Notes: a model not told the origin generated them from the letters alone. A stretch of DNA of 64,000 nucleotides from Mycobacterium sp. SM1 (GCF_018361265.1 NZ_JAFLNH010000003.1:1-64000), one strand, 5' to 3'. Shown: positions 1-9,850, counted from the stretch's first letter. Numbers and translations are program-made.

Positions 1-247
1 GCGCGCGCAGCGCGTCAACAAGTTCCGGGTAGGTCCCATTGAGCAGTTGGCGATTGCGCGACATCAGCCGCACCCGTTCGCCGTCACGAAACGCCAGGCA
101 CCGTTCGCCGTCTAGCTTGGGCTCGAAGATCCACCGTGGATCGGAGAACGGTTTTTCGGTCAGCGTGGCCAGCATTGGATCCCGCCAGGCGGGAACCGGT
201 TCGTCGCGCAGCAAGGCGTGTACCGTGTCGGGCAGTCGGGTGATCAC
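1..247 (-). CDS. ATP-dependent DNA ligase, N-terminal part (runs off window)
   Basis: Reverse-strand reading from a GTG at 247 gives about 82 residues with EPKLDGER, the nucleotidyltransferase motif I (K-x-D-G-x-R) whose lysine takes the AMP in ATP-dependent DNA ligases. The following SRNRQLLNGTYPEL segment is typical of actinobacterial LigC/LigD-type ligase domains. An in-frame TGA just upstream of the GTG supports this start. The rest lies outside the window, so a stand-alone ligase cannot be told from a longer fusion. Role inferred from the family: nick sealing in DNA repair. Confidence 0.8.
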   Translation of the reverse strand, partial: MITRLPDTVHALLRDEPVPAWRDPMLATLTEKPFSDPRWIFEPKLDGERCLAFRDGERVRLMSRNRQLLNGTYPELVDALRA

Positions 248-530
248 GACAATTCATCCGCCAAGTTGAACCTGCGCTACCGATACCTACTATAGGCTTA
301 AAGCCGTGGCTGATGTGTTGATGCGCCAACCAGCGAAGACACGGCGGGCGGCCACGCGCGGGCCCAAAAGGGACACGGCCATGGTCATAGGCCAGCTCGG
401 GAGCGCGCGCGCGGATTTCGGCGGGCCGCTCTTCGAGTTCGCAAGCTGCGGCCAGCAGCGGCGCCACGTCGCCACGGCAATTGTCCCGCCCGTTCCTAAG
501 CCCTGCCGATAAATCTGCGGACCGGGCCAG

Positions 531-1229
531 ATGATCCCGTACTCCGACGGCATTCCAGCGCGCCGCTTCCCGCTCGTCAACGTCACCCTGATCGCCGCCA
601 ACCTTGCGGTCTTCCTCTTCTATGAATCCCCGGACCCCGACGAGGCGATCGGTCATGCGTCGTTTTATCCGTGCGCTGTAGCCAACACGTGCAGCGCACC
701 GGAACCATGGGGGATCAGCTGGATTACCGCCATGTTCTTGCATGCCGGCTGGGACCACATTCTCGGCAACATGCTTTTCCTGGCGATTTTCGGCAAGAAC
801 GTCGAAGATGCGATCGGGCGAGTTCGCTACCTGGGTTTTTATTTTGCGGGTGGATTCTTCGCGACGATGGCCCAGACCGCGATGACACTGCTCTTCGGCA
901 CGGCATCTGACGCGCGGGTACCGACCCTTGGAGCCAGTGGCGCCATAGCAGCCGTGCTGGGCGCTTATTTCGTGTTCTATCCCAATTCATGGATCCGCAC
1001 GCTCGTGCTGTGGTTTCCGATGAGCATCCCGGCATGGTTTTTCCTCGGTGTGTGGTTTCTATACCAGTTCATCGAAGGAAATTACGCGTTGGTCCAGGGC
1101 AATTCCGGTGGCAGCGGCGTTGCGTTCTTTGCTCATGTCGGTGGATTCGTTTTCGGCGTGGTCGTAGCGGGAAGTCATATCCGCACCCGACGAGCCACAG
1201 TTCGGAGGAGCCGATGGTACGGAACATAG
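531..1229 (+). CDS. Rhomboid-family intramembrane serine protease
   Basis: A 232-residue polytopic membrane protein. The rhomboid core is visible: HAGWDHILGNM (about residues 71-81), the GASG motif with the likely nucleophile Ser136, and AHVGG with the likely catalytic His202 in the last membrane segment. Rhomboids cut membrane proteins within the bilayer; no substrate can be inferred here. The 3' end overlaps the start of the DUF2905 gene by 16 bases, so the two are probably co-transcribed. Catalytic residues look intact. ATG 531 is the first start in frame. Confidence 0.88.
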   Translation: MIPYSDGIPARRFPLVNVTLIAANLAVFLFYESPDPDEAIGHASFYPCAVANTCSAPEPWGISWITAMFLHAGWDHILGNMLFLAIFGKNVEDAIGRVRYLGFYFAGGFFATMAQTAMTLLFGTASDARVPTLGASGAIAAVLGAYFVFYPNSWIRTLVLWFPMSIPAWFFLGVWFLYQFIEGNYALVQGNSGGSGVAFFAHVGGFVFGVVVAGSHIRTRRATVRRSRWYGT

Positions 1230-1438
1230 GTCCGCTCATCGTCATGGCAGGAATCGCTATGGTGGTGGTGGGCATCCTGGTCTGGGCGGGCGGGCTCTCG
1301 TGGTTCGGTCGCCTTCCGGGTGATATCCGGATCGAGCACGGAAACCTCCGGGTGTATATTCCCGTAGCCTCGATGCTTGTGATCTCGGTTGTGGCCAGCG
1401 TAGTGTTGTTCTTTGTGCAGTACCTATTTCGACGGTGA
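1214..1438 (+). CDS. DUF2905 small membrane protein
   Basis: A 74-residue protein with two hydrophobic segments around a central WFGRLPGDIRIE stretch, which is the signature of the DUF2905 family (short two-helix membrane proteins of unknown function). A Shine-Dalgarno-like GGAGGAG lies just before ATG 1214, and the gene begins inside the end of the rhomboid gene, suggesting translational coupling. Upstream codons in the same frame read as an antisense-type shadow and are excluded. Function unknown. Confidence 0.8.
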   Translation: MVRNIGPLIVMAGIAMVVVGILVWAGGLSWFGRLPGDIRIEHGNLRVYIPVASMLVISVVASVVLFFVQYLFRR

Positions 1439-1612
1439 TTTCGGGTCGGCCTCGTCTATTGCTAAGTGCGGCACAGTCTTTTGAGTTCACAGCTGGCTAA
1501 CGTCCACGTGGCCGGGCGATCCGGTTGTCAATGTTTGCTGGCGCGCAACGACACTGACCAGTGTTGCTCACTGCAAATGACCACCCTGGCACCGGTTCAG
1601 GGGTAGCGCTAT

Positions 1613-2182
1613 GTGATCACCTCCCGGGGTTGTGAGCAGTTGGCGGCGGTGGAGAACCTGAATTTCGCGGACGCCCGCGCTAGCGGACGTGAGACGTTGG
1701 GCCGCGGCGTGCGCGGCAAACGGCTGCGGCGCGCCGTGGCCGGTATCCCCACCGCGAACTTCCGGACCAGACTGACCTCGATGGCGGCCCGCCGCGGTAT
1801 CGCGGCGATCGGTGTTGATCCGGCTTACACTAGCCGCTGGGGCGCCTAACATTGGCGTAAACCCTTGCAGCAGCAGACTTCCGACCCGGCCTCGGTCACC
1901 GTGCATCACGGGGCGGCGGCCGCGATCGCCAGAAGTGGACTCGGCATGCCGATCAGGCGTCGGCCGGTGAGACCCCGCAACCAACAGCGGATGCGTGCGG
2001 GCACTCCGCCGGACAGGCCTGCCAGGCCGCCGACCACCACACGACGGTGCGGCAGTTCTGGCTCACCGACCCGCCCACAACGACGACGAGGCGCGCCGGT
2101 CCACCAGAGAACACCCACCGCCGGTGGCCAACACCGTTCGGGCCGCCCCACGGAGCAAAACTCAGTTTCGCTCAGTGTTTAG
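1613..2182 (+). pseudogene. TnpB-related (IS200/IS605-type) protein, C-terminal remnant with a nonsense codon
   Basis: The reading frame gives VENLNFADAR, then GIPTANFRTRL and VDPAYTSRWGA, a series typical of actinobacterial TnpB-related proteins (DDE-like RuvC region). At 1847-1849 a TAA replaces the expected Gln codon; the same frame then resumes with HWRKP and HHGAAAAIA, so a single C-to-T change explains the break. The N-terminal half and any terminal hairpins are not recognisable. I read it as an inactive transposon remnant. The bases between 1439 and 1613 hold nothing I can identify. Confidence 0.65.
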
Positions 2183-2330
2183 GAACGGTTGGACGTGGAC
2201 GCCGTCGGTGCCGTGCGCGCGGAGCGCCCCGGAGTCACGTGTTACCAGTTTCTTGCCGGCCGGATGGCGGCAGATGCCGTCGGGGTTGCCGGAATTGCGG
2301 GTGACCCTGAGCTGACGGCTGTGTTACGCA

Positions 2331-4559
2331 CTACCGGGGCGGGGGCTTGCGATCGCGAAACCGCATCAACCGCAAGGCGTTGGTGACGACGCTGATCGAA
2401 GAGAATCCCATCGCCGCGCCCGCAATTATGGGGTTGAGCAGGCCGGCCGCGGCCAGGGGGATAGTGGCTGCGTTGTAACCCAGCGCCCAGCCCATGTTTT
2501 GCCAGATGGTGCGATAGATGCGGCGGGAAAGCCGGATCGCGGTGGGCACACCGGCAAGATCGCCGCGCATCAACGTGAGGTCGCTGGACTCGATCGCCAC
2601 ATCGGTGCCGGTGCCCAACGCGATGCCCAGGTCGGATTGGGCTAACGCCGGCGCGTCGTTGACACCGTCGCCAACCATGGCGACCACCTGGCCGGCCTGT
2701 TGCAGCCGCCGGACTTCGGCGCGCTTGTCGGCGGGCAACACCTCGGCCAGCACGGTATCGAGGCCGACACGGTCGAAGACGGCGTGGGCGGTGCGCGCGT
2801 TGTCTCCGGTGATCATCGCAACGGTCAAGCCCATCCGCTGCAGCTCGGCCACCACCTCCGCCGCCCCGTCTTTGAGGGTGTCCGCGGCCGCGAGGACACC
2901 GCGCACCGCACCATCCCAACCGGCAAAGACCACGGTTTTGCCGTCGGCCTCCCAGGAGTGCGCCAGGTCGGCCAACCCTGTGGGCAGGGTCAAGCCGGCC
3001 TCGGCCAGCAGAGCGCGCCCGCCGACCCAGACCGTAACTCCGTCGACCTTGGCGCGCACCCCGCGCCCGGCCAGCGCCTCGAACTGTGTGGCCTGCGGCA
3101 ACTTCTCACTCGCCTGCCGGGCAGCTGCGGTGATGGCCTGGCCGATCGGGTGCTCGCTGCCGGCCTCGACCGCGCCCGCATACCGCAGCAGCATCTCGGC
3201 ATCCACGCCTTCGGCGGGGCGAACGTCGGTGAGAGTCATTCGGCCCTCGGTGAGCGTGCCGGTCTTGTCGAAGATAACGGTGGTAATGGTGCGGGTACGT
3301 TCTAGCGCCTCCATCCCTTTGATCAGGATGCCAAGTTTGGCGCCCCGCCCGGTGCCGACCATGATCGCGACCGGGGTGGCCAGCCCGAGGGAGCAAGGGC
3401 AGGCGACGATGACCACGGCCACGGCGGCGATCAGCCCGCGCTCCGGATCGGCCGCGATCAACCACCAGCCGGCAAGCGTCGCCACCGCGATCCCGATCAC
3501 CGTGGGCAGGAAGACCGCCGAAACCTTGTCCGCCAGCCGCTGCGCGGCGCCCCTGCCAGACCGGGCCGCGGCCACCTGCTCCACGATCTGGGCCAGCGCG
3601 GTCTGTGCGCCCACCGCGGTGGCCCGAACCGTCAACACGCCAGAAGTATTCATGGTCGCACCGGCCACGGTGTCGCCAACGGTCTTCTCCACCGGCGCCG
3701 ACTCGCCGGTGAGCATCGACTCGTCGACCGCGCTCGCGCCCTCGGCAACCTCACCGTCGGTGGGGATCTTCTCACCCGGCCGGATGCGCATCAGGTCACC
3801 GACCACCACCTCATCGGCGGGCACCAGCACCTCGGCGCCCGCACGCAGCAGTCGGGCCTGCTTGGCACCAAGTTCCAGCAGCGAGCGCAAAGCGTTGCCG
3901 GCACGCCGCTTCGCGCGGGCCTCCAGATACCGGCCCAACCCGACGAACGCGATGATGTCCGCGGTGGTCTCGAAGTAGTGATGCCCGCCGAGGGCAAGCC
4001 CAACGGTGGAATACCCGTAGGCGGTCAGCGTCCCGACCGTGACCAGCGTGTCCATATTCGCGGCCGCCCGCCGGGCCCGGATCGCGGCCCCCCGCAAAAA
4101 CGGCCACCCGCCATAGAAGAGGATCAGCGTGGCCAACGCGAACTCCACCCAATGCGTCCACGTCTGCTCACACAGCGAACCGGAAAACATCGCCAACCAC
4201 ATGACCACGACGGCCAGCGGCCACACGATCAGCATCCGCCGCGACCAGGATCGTTCCACGGCCCGCTCGGCCTCGTCGGCCTCACGCACCTCTTCGGCCA
4301 CCGTCGACACCGGCGTCAACCGGTAGCCCATTTTCGCCACCGCGTCCATCCACTCGGCAGGGTTCGCGTCATCCCCGGCCGGAGTCACATGCGCAGTGCC
4401 CGAAGCGAAGTTGACCTCCGCCGAGGCCACACCGGGCTGGCGGCTCAATACCCGCTGCACGCGCACGGCGCACGAGTTGCAGTGCATTCCGCCCACCGCG
4501 AAATCCAGGGTCCCCGACCGGCTTTCCGTTCCCGTCGCGTTTGTGAACACCGTCGGCAC
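2331..4559 (-). CDS. Copper-type P1B ATPase (heavy-metal exporter)
   Basis: 742 residues with a complete P1B architecture: an N-terminal heavy-metal domain with GGMHCNSC (Cys27, Cys30), transmembrane block, TGES actuator motif (about 284), the membrane metal site CPC (387-389), phosphorylation motif DKTGT (Asp431), GDGVNDAP hinge, and a last pair of helices with YN and MxxSS. CPC plus YN plus MxxSS is the P1B-1 pattern for Cu(I). The CPC is followed by Ser where Ala is commoner. It should export copper from the cytosol. It resembles mycobacterial CtpA/CtpB/CtpV, but I cannot assign one. A near-perfect palindrome lies about 165 bases upstream. Confidence 0.9.
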   Translation of the reverse strand: MPTVFTNATGTESRSGTLDFAVGGMHCNSCAVRVQRVLSRQPGVASAEVNFASGTAHVTPAGDDANPAEWMDAVAKMGYRLTPVSTVAEEVREADEAERAVERSWSRRMLIVWPLAVVVMWLAMFSGSLCEQTWTHWVEFALATLILFYGGWPFLRGAAIRARRAAANMDTLVTVGTLTAYGYSTVGLALGGHHYFETTADIIAFVGLGRYLEARAKRRAGNALRSLLELGAKQARLLRAGAEVLVPADEVVVGDLMRIRPGEKIPTDGEVAEGASAVDESMLTGESAPVEKTVGDTVAGATMNTSGVLTVRATAVGAQTALAQIVEQVAAARSGRGAAQRLADKVSAVFLPTVIGIAVATLAGWWLIAADPERGLIAAVAVVIVACPCSLGLATPVAIMVGTGRGAKLGILIKGMEALERTRTITTVIFDKTGTLTEGRMTLTDVRPAEGVDAEMLLRYAGAVEAGSEHPIGQAITAAARQASEKLPQATQFEALAGRGVRAKVDGVTVWVGGRALLAEAGLTLPTGLADLAHSWEADGKTVVFAGWDGAVRGVLAAADTLKDGAAEVVAELQRMGLTVAMITGDNARTAHAVFDRVGLDTVLAEVLPADKRAEVRRLQQAGQVVAMVGDGVNDAPALAQSDLGIALGTGTDVAIESSDLTLMRGDLAGVPTAIRLSRRIYRTIWQNMGWALGYNAATIPLAAAGLLNPIIAGAAMGFSSISVVTNALRLMRFRDRKPPPR

Positions 4560-4722
4560 AACCGCCTCAGCTTTCCTGCGCTACCCGAACGTGACAGCTG
4601 CCCGGTGTTCGGCGATATCAGCATGAGCCAAGTACAGCCGCGACGGCGGCCGCAATGTGCCCGCGATCGTACCCGCCACCGGCACCCCGTGAGCACTCAT
4701 CACGCCGCAGCGCATATTCAGA

Positions 4723-4747
4723 TTTAACACAACAATTGTTGGTTAAA
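4723..4747. promoter_or_regulatory. Long palindrome upstream of the copper ATPase
   Basis: A perfect 12-bp palindrome CAACAATTGTTG (4730-4741) is flanked by TTTAAC and GTTAAA arms that also pair, with one bulged base on the left. It is AT-rich in GC-rich surroundings and is the only notable structure in the 316-base gene-free stretch 4560-4875. It could be an operator for the ATPase gene, which starts at 4559, but the distance is large and the cognate regulator is unknown. Confidence 0.4.
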
Positions 4748-4875
4748 GATTGGTTACCCGAGAGTCGAGCCGACGGCTGAAGACGAAAGGCATCCGGCGG
4801 AACCGACTCGAACCGCCCCTTGAGCCATCACGGGCGGATCAAACGATAACGCGGTCGCAGGATGGCGGGACAGCG

Positions 4876-6297
4876 TCAAGCGCCGCCGATTTCGCGCTGG
4901 GCGGGTCGCGGAAGATGGCGTCGGCGCGGCAGGAATTCCAGCGACAACAGCACCACGAGCGCAGTGGGGATGTGTCGTATGCACAGCAGCACGTAGCGGC
5001 GTTGCCCGAATGCGTGGAACTTGCGCAGGTAACGATACAGCGACTCAAGCCTGATAAGCGAACGACCCAGGTGGATAAGCGCGTAGTAGATGTTCTCGAT
5101 CAGGCTGCGATTATTGTTGTCGAAGATTTCAGGAAACGCGGCGAACGCCAACGAAACTCGCCGGCCACCCTGTTTCCTGCAGTAGTAGATCATGTCGACG
5201 CTGAGTCTCTCATCGATCCCATTGGGCGCTCCCGGGCGCCGCCACGGCACATCGAGGGTCACGTCGCTGCCCCCGCCGGACGTTGCGTACCGGTGGAATC
5301 CCTGCACCCGCCCATCGCGGTCTCGCGCGATGATCAGCTTGATACCGGGGTAGCGCCCCTCGAGTGCGTGGTCGAGGATCATCGAAAACCCGCGCTCGAC
5401 GTGCGCCCCGCGATGCGAGGCGTATAGCACTTCGGCCAATTCCCCTGCCAGCGCATCGCCGAGTTCCTGTTCGGCGACTATCTCGGTGGTGATCGCGGCG
5501 TTATGCGTGCGCTGCACCGCCTGACGCAGGTTGCGGTATTTCCGCCCAACCATGCTGAAGCGGCCCACATCGATCACCACATCGCGCCCGATGGGCACCG
5601 GCCGCAGCGATCGGCCGATCACGGCGGCGTCTCGCCACAGTTCAAGCTGCTGCTCACTACAGCCCAGCACGACGATCCGCCAGCCACGGCTGTGACACAT
5701 CGCCGCGAAGTCGCGGACAAGCTTCGGGAATCGGGTGCGCTGGCCGATTGGGTCACCACTGACGACCGCCAAGCCCAGGCGCGTGCAATAGGCGATCACC
5801 GCGCTACCCTCGGCGTCGAAGTAGTAACTTTTCATCGATTGCATCGCAAACGGGGCAAGAGGATCACCGTGGGTCGCTTCGATCAGCGCCCACACTCTCG
5901 GCAGCGCGGCCGGATCTCGCCGTGACGGCATCGGCCACGTCAGTGCCAGGCCGGTGCCCGCGACCAGCCCGTCGCCGGGCAACTCAAGCGACAGCAGGTG
6001 TGCGCCCAGTCCGGTCAAGAGCATCACCGCCGCGGTGGCGGTGTGTGTAACGGTCACCGGCCGGCCCAGCAGAATTCCACGTGCAGCGAACATCGCCATT
6101 ACCAATAGCGACAACGACCATGTCAGGCGTTTCGTGGAGTGCCAATCGCCGTTGTGATGATTGCGTGCCACCAACAGGATCAGCCAGCCGCATGCGCCTA
6201 CCAGAACCAGCATGCTCATCCAGCGTGCGGGTCGCGAGTCGACACTGAGCATCATGGGGTCGCTGGTGCCGGTTTTGGTCGCGCTCAGCTCATCCAT
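4876..6297 (-). CDS. DUF2156 membrane protein, phosphatidylglycerol lysyltransferase-like
   Basis: 473 residues from ATG 6297: about three or four N-terminal membrane segments, then a soluble domain of the DUF2156 / LPG-synthetase C-terminal type (SYYFDAEGSAVIAY, VSGDPIG, GFHRYA). That domain transfers aminoacyl groups from tRNA to phosphatidylglycerol in MprF and LysX-like enzymes, but many stand-alone members are uncharacterised. An alternative start 10 codons upstream (6327) is possible. It lies 107 bases downstream of the slipin gene on the same strand and may share the DosR-driven transcript. Substrate unproven. Confidence 0.75.
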   Translation of the reverse strand: MDELSATKTGTSDPMMLSVDSRPARWMSMLVLVGACGWLILLVARNHHNGDWHSTKRLTWSLSLLVMAMFAARGILLGRPVTVTHTATAAVMLLTGLGAHLLSLELPGDGLVAGTGLALTWPMPSRRDPAALPRVWALIEATHGDPLAPFAMQSMKSYYFDAEGSAVIAYCTRLGLAVVSGDPIGQRTRFPKLVRDFAAMCHSRGWRIVVLGCSEQQLELWRDAAVIGRSLRPVPIGRDVVIDVGRFSMVGRKYRNLRQAVQRTHNAAITTEIVAEQELGDALAGELAEVLYASHRGAHVERGFSMILDHALEGRYPGIKLIIARDRDGRVQGFHRYATSGGGSDVTLDVPWRRPGAPNGIDERLSVDMIYYCRKQGGRRVSLAFAAFPEIFDNNNRSLIENIYYALIHLGRSLIRLESLYRYLRKFHAFGQRRYVLLCIRHIPTALVVLLSLEFLPRRRHLPRPAQREIGGA

Positions 6298-6404
6298 CGC
6301 GGCTCCTGGCCGGAGACCGGCAAGCATGGGTGTGGTAATGGCGTGGGCAGGGCATGATTGTGCGGCGAAAGCCGCAGCGGCGGGAGAGGATGCCGGGGCG
6401 GCGA

Positions 6405-7253
6405 TCAGTGTGGCGTTGCAGCATGGGCGAGTGTCTGAGGGGACAGAAGCTCGGGCCCCGGGGACCTCGATGCGGTTGACTCGCGTGCCAGGAAGCCGGT
6501 GAGCTCCCCGATCGCGCTCATCAACGGGGCCGGGAAGACGATGGTGGTGTTCTTTTCCACCCCGAGTTCGAGCAAGGTCTGCAGATTTCGCAGCTGCAAG
6601 GCCAGCGGGTGCTTCATCATGGTGTCGGACGCGTCGCCGAGTGCCGCGGCCGCCCGCGCTTCCCCCTCGGCGGCGATGATTTTGGCTCGCTTCTCGCGCT
6701 CGGCCTCGGCTTCGCGGGCCATCGCGCGTTTCATGCTGTCGGGCAGTTGGATGTCCTTCAGCTCGACCAGGGTGACCTGCACACCCCATTCCACAGTGGT
6801 GGTGTCGAGGATGTGGCGGATGCTGGCGTTGATTTTCTCCGTCTGAGCAAGCACCTCGTCTAGTGAATGTCGGCCGACGACGTTACGCAGAGTGGTTTGA
6901 GCGATTTGGTCAATCGCGGCATGAACATTCTCGATAACGACAACGGCTTTGCGGGCATCGATCACGCGGAAGTAGGCAACTGCGGCGATGTCCACGCTGA
7001 CGTTATCCCGGGTGATGATGCCCTGCGACTGAATTGGCATGGTCACGATGCGCATTGAAACCCGCCACAGGCGATCGATGACCGGGATGATCAGCCGCAG
7101 ACCGGGTTCACGAACCCCGACGACCCGGCCGAAGCGGAAGTGCACACCGCGCTGGTACTGCCACACCACCCGGATCGAGGCGAACGCTAACAGCACCACC
7201 ATACCAACCCCGAAAACCGTCGCCACCACCACGCTTTGGCTCACGGTGACCAC
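6405..7253 (-). CDS. Slipin / SPFH (band 7) domain membrane protein
   Basis: 282 residues: one N-terminal transmembrane helix (about 8-29), then an SPFH domain (VWQYQRGVHFRFGRV, EPGLRLIIP, ARKAVVVIENV) and a charged helical stretch (REAEAEREKRAKIIAAEGEA) typical of slipins and stomatins. Such proteins oligomerise as membrane scaffolds, and prokaryotic slipins are often partnered with NfeD proteases; no NfeD gene is present. A DosR box lies 72-91 bases upstream of the start, so hypoxic induction is likely. Confidence 0.85.
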   Translation of the reverse strand: MVTVSQSVVVATVFGVGMVVLLAFASIRVVWQYQRGVHFRFGRVVGVREPGLRLIIPVIDRLWRVSMRIVTMPIQSQGIITRDNVSVDIAAVAYFRVIDARKAVVVIENVHAAIDQIAQTTLRNVVGRHSLDEVLAQTEKINASIRHILDTTTVEWGVQVTLVELKDIQLPDSMKRAMAREAEAEREKRAKIIAAEGEARAAAALGDASDTMMKHPLALQLRNLQTLLELGVEKNTTIVFPAPLMSAIGELTGFLARESTASRSPGPELLSPQTLAHAATPH

Positions 7254-7324
7254 TCCAATCTCATCCGGCCCGTCGCACCGACAACGCTCCTGCTGACAAC
7301 GCTAGGAGTCTCGCCGCGATCCGT

Positions 7325-7344
7325 CAGCGGCCAGAAGTCCCCGA
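7325..7344 (-). promoter_or_regulatory. DosR box upstream of slipin gene
   Basis: The reverse strand reads TCGGGGACTTCTGGCCGCTG, matching the DosR (DevR) consensus with its GGGACT core and a partial second half-site. It sits about 72 bases upstream of the slipin start at 7253. Confidence 0.65.
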
Positions 7345-7385
7345 TTATCCGGCCGAAAGGCCCGACACTGCGATCCGGTTCCTAT

Positions 7386-7853
7386 TCACGCGGCACGTGG
7401 CAGATCCCGGGTAGGACTTGTCTCTTGTGGCTTCGGTTGAACGGGTGCAGGCCGCCAGCCGACATAGCTCAGATATAGGCCGATCACCCCCAAGAAGACG
7501 TTGATGGTTTTCCACAGTGCACCGGCGTTGATCACCGAGTTGGCCATCGATAAAAAGACGGCGGGGAAGGCCAGCAGCAGCAGGCCGCGCAGCGCCAGAA
7601 GCCAGCCTAGCAAGGATACGATCACAGCGGCAGGATTTCGCCAGTGCTGATGAAGCGCGATGATGATAAGGCCCGCTACTAGCACAAAGCTGCCCGCCGC
7701 CCAGGACCACAATGCGGTGCCGGCGAAGTCTGATAGCAGTGCTCGCGTCTCTGAGGCACGTGCTATTGCGATGGCGCAAACGATGACCAAGAACGGGCCG
7801 AGCACCCGAGCGAACATGCGTGTCCTGATCCGCGATTCCGGTGAAATGCTCAT
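7386..7853 (-). CDS. Uncharacterised four-helix membrane protein in the DosR set
   Basis: 155 residues from ATG 7853, chosen because GGAGG lies 7-11 bases before it; a longer reading to 7907 lacks a ribosome site. About four hydrophobic segments are visible (VLGPFLVIVCAIAIA, SWAAGSFVLVAGLIIIAL, VIVSLLGWLLALRGLLLL, TINVFLGVIGLYLSYVGW) with a Pro-rich polar tail. I do not recognise the family with certainty. A full-consensus DosR box lies about 115 bases upstream, suggesting induction under hypoxia. Confidence 0.75.
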   Translation of the reverse strand: MSISPESRIRTRMFARVLGPFLVIVCAIAIARASETRALLSDFAGTALWSWAAGSFVLVAGLIIIALHQHWRNPAAVIVSLLGWLLALRGLLLLAFPAVFLSMANSVINAGALWKTINVFLGVIGLYLSYVGWRPAPVQPKPQETSPTRDLPRAA

Positions 7854-7966
7854 TGATCTACCTCCATCCGGGGCAGCCGTGTGCCCAGACGACCGTCGTG
7901 TGCTCAATTAGCTCTGCGCTACTTTCGATTCATGGGTATATCCGACCATTTCCGCGAGGCTGTGCG

Positions 7967-7986
7967 AAAGGGACCGAAGTCCCGTT
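7967..7986 (-). promoter_or_regulatory. DosR box upstream of four-helix membrane protein
   Basis: The reverse strand reads AACGGGACTTCGGTCCCTTT, containing the perfect inverted core GGGACTTCGGTCCC. It lies 115-133 bases upstream of the start at 7853 and downstream of the USP gene end, so it most likely serves the membrane-protein gene. Confidence 0.75.
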
Positions 7987-8032
7987 CCCCTGGGCTGTTG
8001 GTCAGCTCAATAAGGTCAAGGCACTCGGATGG

Positions 8033-8920
8033 TTACGGGGACCGCGCCACGATCACCGGCACACGCACGGACTGCACGACCGCGTTGCTGACCGAACCCA
8101 AGAGTGTTCCCGCTACACCACCGCGCCCGTGACTTCCCAGAACAACGAGTTGAGCGGATTCGGATTTCTCGACGAGCACACGGGCGGGTCGATCACACAC
8201 CAGAATCCTGTGCACCGTCACGTCGGGATAGCGTTCTTGCCAACCGGCTAGTCGTTCGGCCAGACTGCGTTCCTCCTCCGCCTTAACCGCTGCCCAGTCC
8301 AGCCCCGGGAGTTCGAAGATCTCGACGTCACTCCACGCGTGCACGGCTATGAGGTCGACGCCGCGCCGTGAGGCCTCATCGAACGCGATCGCCGTAGCCA
8401 GCTCGGAAGCCGGCGAGCCGTCAATCCCTAACAGCACGGGAGCCTGCGGGAAATCCGGCATCGCCGGCGGTGCATCGCGGATGACCGCGACGGAGCAGTG
8501 GGCGCTTCGCACCAGGCTCGAACTGACCGAGCCAAGCAAGCCGTGAGCCAATGCCCCGTGACCCGAGCTGCCCACGGCCATGAGTTCGGTGTCTTTGGAC
8601 AAATCGACCAGCGTCGGAACGGTGGCCGAAAACATCAATTCGCTCTTGCTCTCAATCGGGCGGCTATGCTTTGTCGCGTCTTGGGCAATCTTCAGCGCGT
8701 CAGCCAGGATCCGGCGTCCCTCGTTTTCCTGCCATACCGCGTATCCCTCTGGCGCCGGGACCGCGGGCCAGGGCGGGCCAACGGGATTCGCCACGTAAGC
8801 CATGGTTAGCGGAAGGTGGCGCATGGCCGCATCCCGTGCCGCCCAAACGACGGCGGCGTTGGACGCACGCGATCCGTCGACGCCGACGACGATGCCGTGT
8901 TCTTTGATCCGTGGTGGCAT
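8033..8920 (-). CDS. Universal stress protein, tandem USP domains (Rv2005c-like)
   Basis: 295 residues from ATG 8920; GGAG lies 8 bases before it, so this is preferred to the GTG at 8941. Two USP domains follow each other, each with the ATP-binding G-x2-G-x9-G-(S/T) motif: [18 protein letters not shown] and [18 protein letters not shown]. Length and DosR context match Rv2005c of M. tuberculosis. Such proteins bind ATP and influence growth arrest and persistence. A strong DosR box lies about 53 bases upstream. Confidence 0.9.
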   Translation of the reverse strand: MPPRIKEHGIVVGVDGSRASNAAVVWAARDAAMRHLPLTMAYVANPVGPPWPAVPAPEGYAVWQENEGRRILADALKIAQDATKHSRPIESKSELMFSATVPTLVDLSKDTELMAVGSSGHGALAHGLLGSVSSSLVRSAHCSVAVIRDAPPAMPDFPQAPVLLGIDGSPASELATAIAFDEASRRGVDLIAVHAWSDVEIFELPGLDWAAVKAEEERSLAERLAGWQERYPDVTVHRILVCDRPARVLVEKSESAQLVVLGSHGRGGVAGTLLGSVSNAVVQSVRVPVIVARSP

Positions 8921-8972
8921 TGCGTTTTCTCCTTCGCTCACCGGGAACGCTAACCCACGCCAAGTCGGCGGT

Positions 8973-8992
8973 CATGGGGCATTAGTCCCCAA
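8973..8992 (-). promoter_or_regulatory. DosR box upstream of USP gene
   Basis: The reverse strand reads TTGGGGACTAATGCCCCATG, an excellent match to the DosR consensus, placed 53-72 bases before the USP start. In the remaining gene-free bases up to 9244 the only notable feature is a repeated GGGACCGAAT at 9092 and 9184, each resembling one DosR half-site. Confidence 0.8.
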
Positions 8993-9244
8993 CCGGGTGG
9001 ACGTAAGGCCGTTGCCAATCGGTATGTCACGCGGACGAGTAATCCAACGATGCTTACCGGCTTCTGGCTGCCGAACCACTTTCGGCGCATCGGGACCGAA
9101 TGATTTTCATCGAGTGCGAGATTCTTGGATATTTTGTTGTGCTGCACCAATATTCACCGAGAATCGACCAGCAGAAACGCAAGGGGACCGAATCACTGGG
9201 GTGAGTTTAAAATCAGGTTCAACCAGGATGGGAGGCGATCGGAT

Positions 9245-9850
9245 ATGGCCATCCAAGTGACCAGGAGGACGGTGCTTGTTCTGCTAAGCACCACGGGGGC
9301 GGGCCTGCTAGGCGGATACGTCCTGCGCGGCATCGTGGGAGTAGCCGTCAGCCATGCAAACGGCCCGGGTTTCGGCGGCGCCGGGAGCGTGGACATGAGC
9401 AAATACATGAACATGTTCATGCGACACACTGAACTCAGGCGCACCGTCGAGGACATCCCCGGCGGCGTCCGCGCTACCACCGAATCCGACTCTCCCGACC
9501 TCGCCGCCGAAGTGCAAGCGCACGTGTCGTCGATGTATTCCCATCTCGCCCAGGGCACGGAGGTGACCTGCATGAGTTCTAGCCTGCCCACCTTGTTCCG
9601 CCGGGCTCCCGAGTATCACCGCCAGGTCACCTTCACCCCCAAGGGGGTAGTGGTTGAGGAAACCGCGAGCGATGCCGATCTGATCGACGCTATCCGTGCT
9701 CATGCCCGCGAAGTCACCGGCTTCGTCGTCGACGGGATGCCGGCGATGATGAGAGGCATGATGGGCCCGGGCATGATGGGACCGGGTGGCATGGGACGGG
9801 GCGGCATGGGCCCGGGCATGATGGGACCGGGCGGTATGGGGCCAAGCTGA
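9245..9850 (+). CDS. Exported Met/Gly-rich protein of unknown function
   Basis: 201 residues. The N-terminus has an RR pair before a hydrophobic stretch (about residues 6-27), which looks like a signal anchor or Tat-like signal. The middle has no domain I recognise. The last 30 or so residues are a low-complexity run of MMGPGMMGPGGMG-type units; such clustered Met residues can bind Cu(I), so a periplasmic metal role is conceivable but unproven. GGGAGG precedes ATG 9245. Two DosR half-site-like GGGACCGAAT copies lie upstream. It stands between two USP genes in the dormancy block. Confidence 0.75.
   Translation: MAIQVTRRTVLVLLSTTGAGLLGGYVLRGIVGVAVSHANGPGFGGAGSVDMSKYMNMFMRHTELRRTVEDIPGGVRATTESDSPDLAAEVQAHVSSMYSHLAQGTEVTCMSSSLPTLFRRAPEYHRQVTFTPKGVVVEETASDADLIDAIRAHAREVTGFVVDGMPAMMRGMMGPGMMGPGGMGRGGMGPGMMGPGGMGPS

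Noticed and set aside
2518..3978. Long forward open frame of 486 codons opposite the copper ATPase
   Set aside because: It is a GC-rich antisense shadow of the ATPase: composition is Ser/Ala/Arg/Thr-rich, with no domain, while the reverse strand has every P1B motif.
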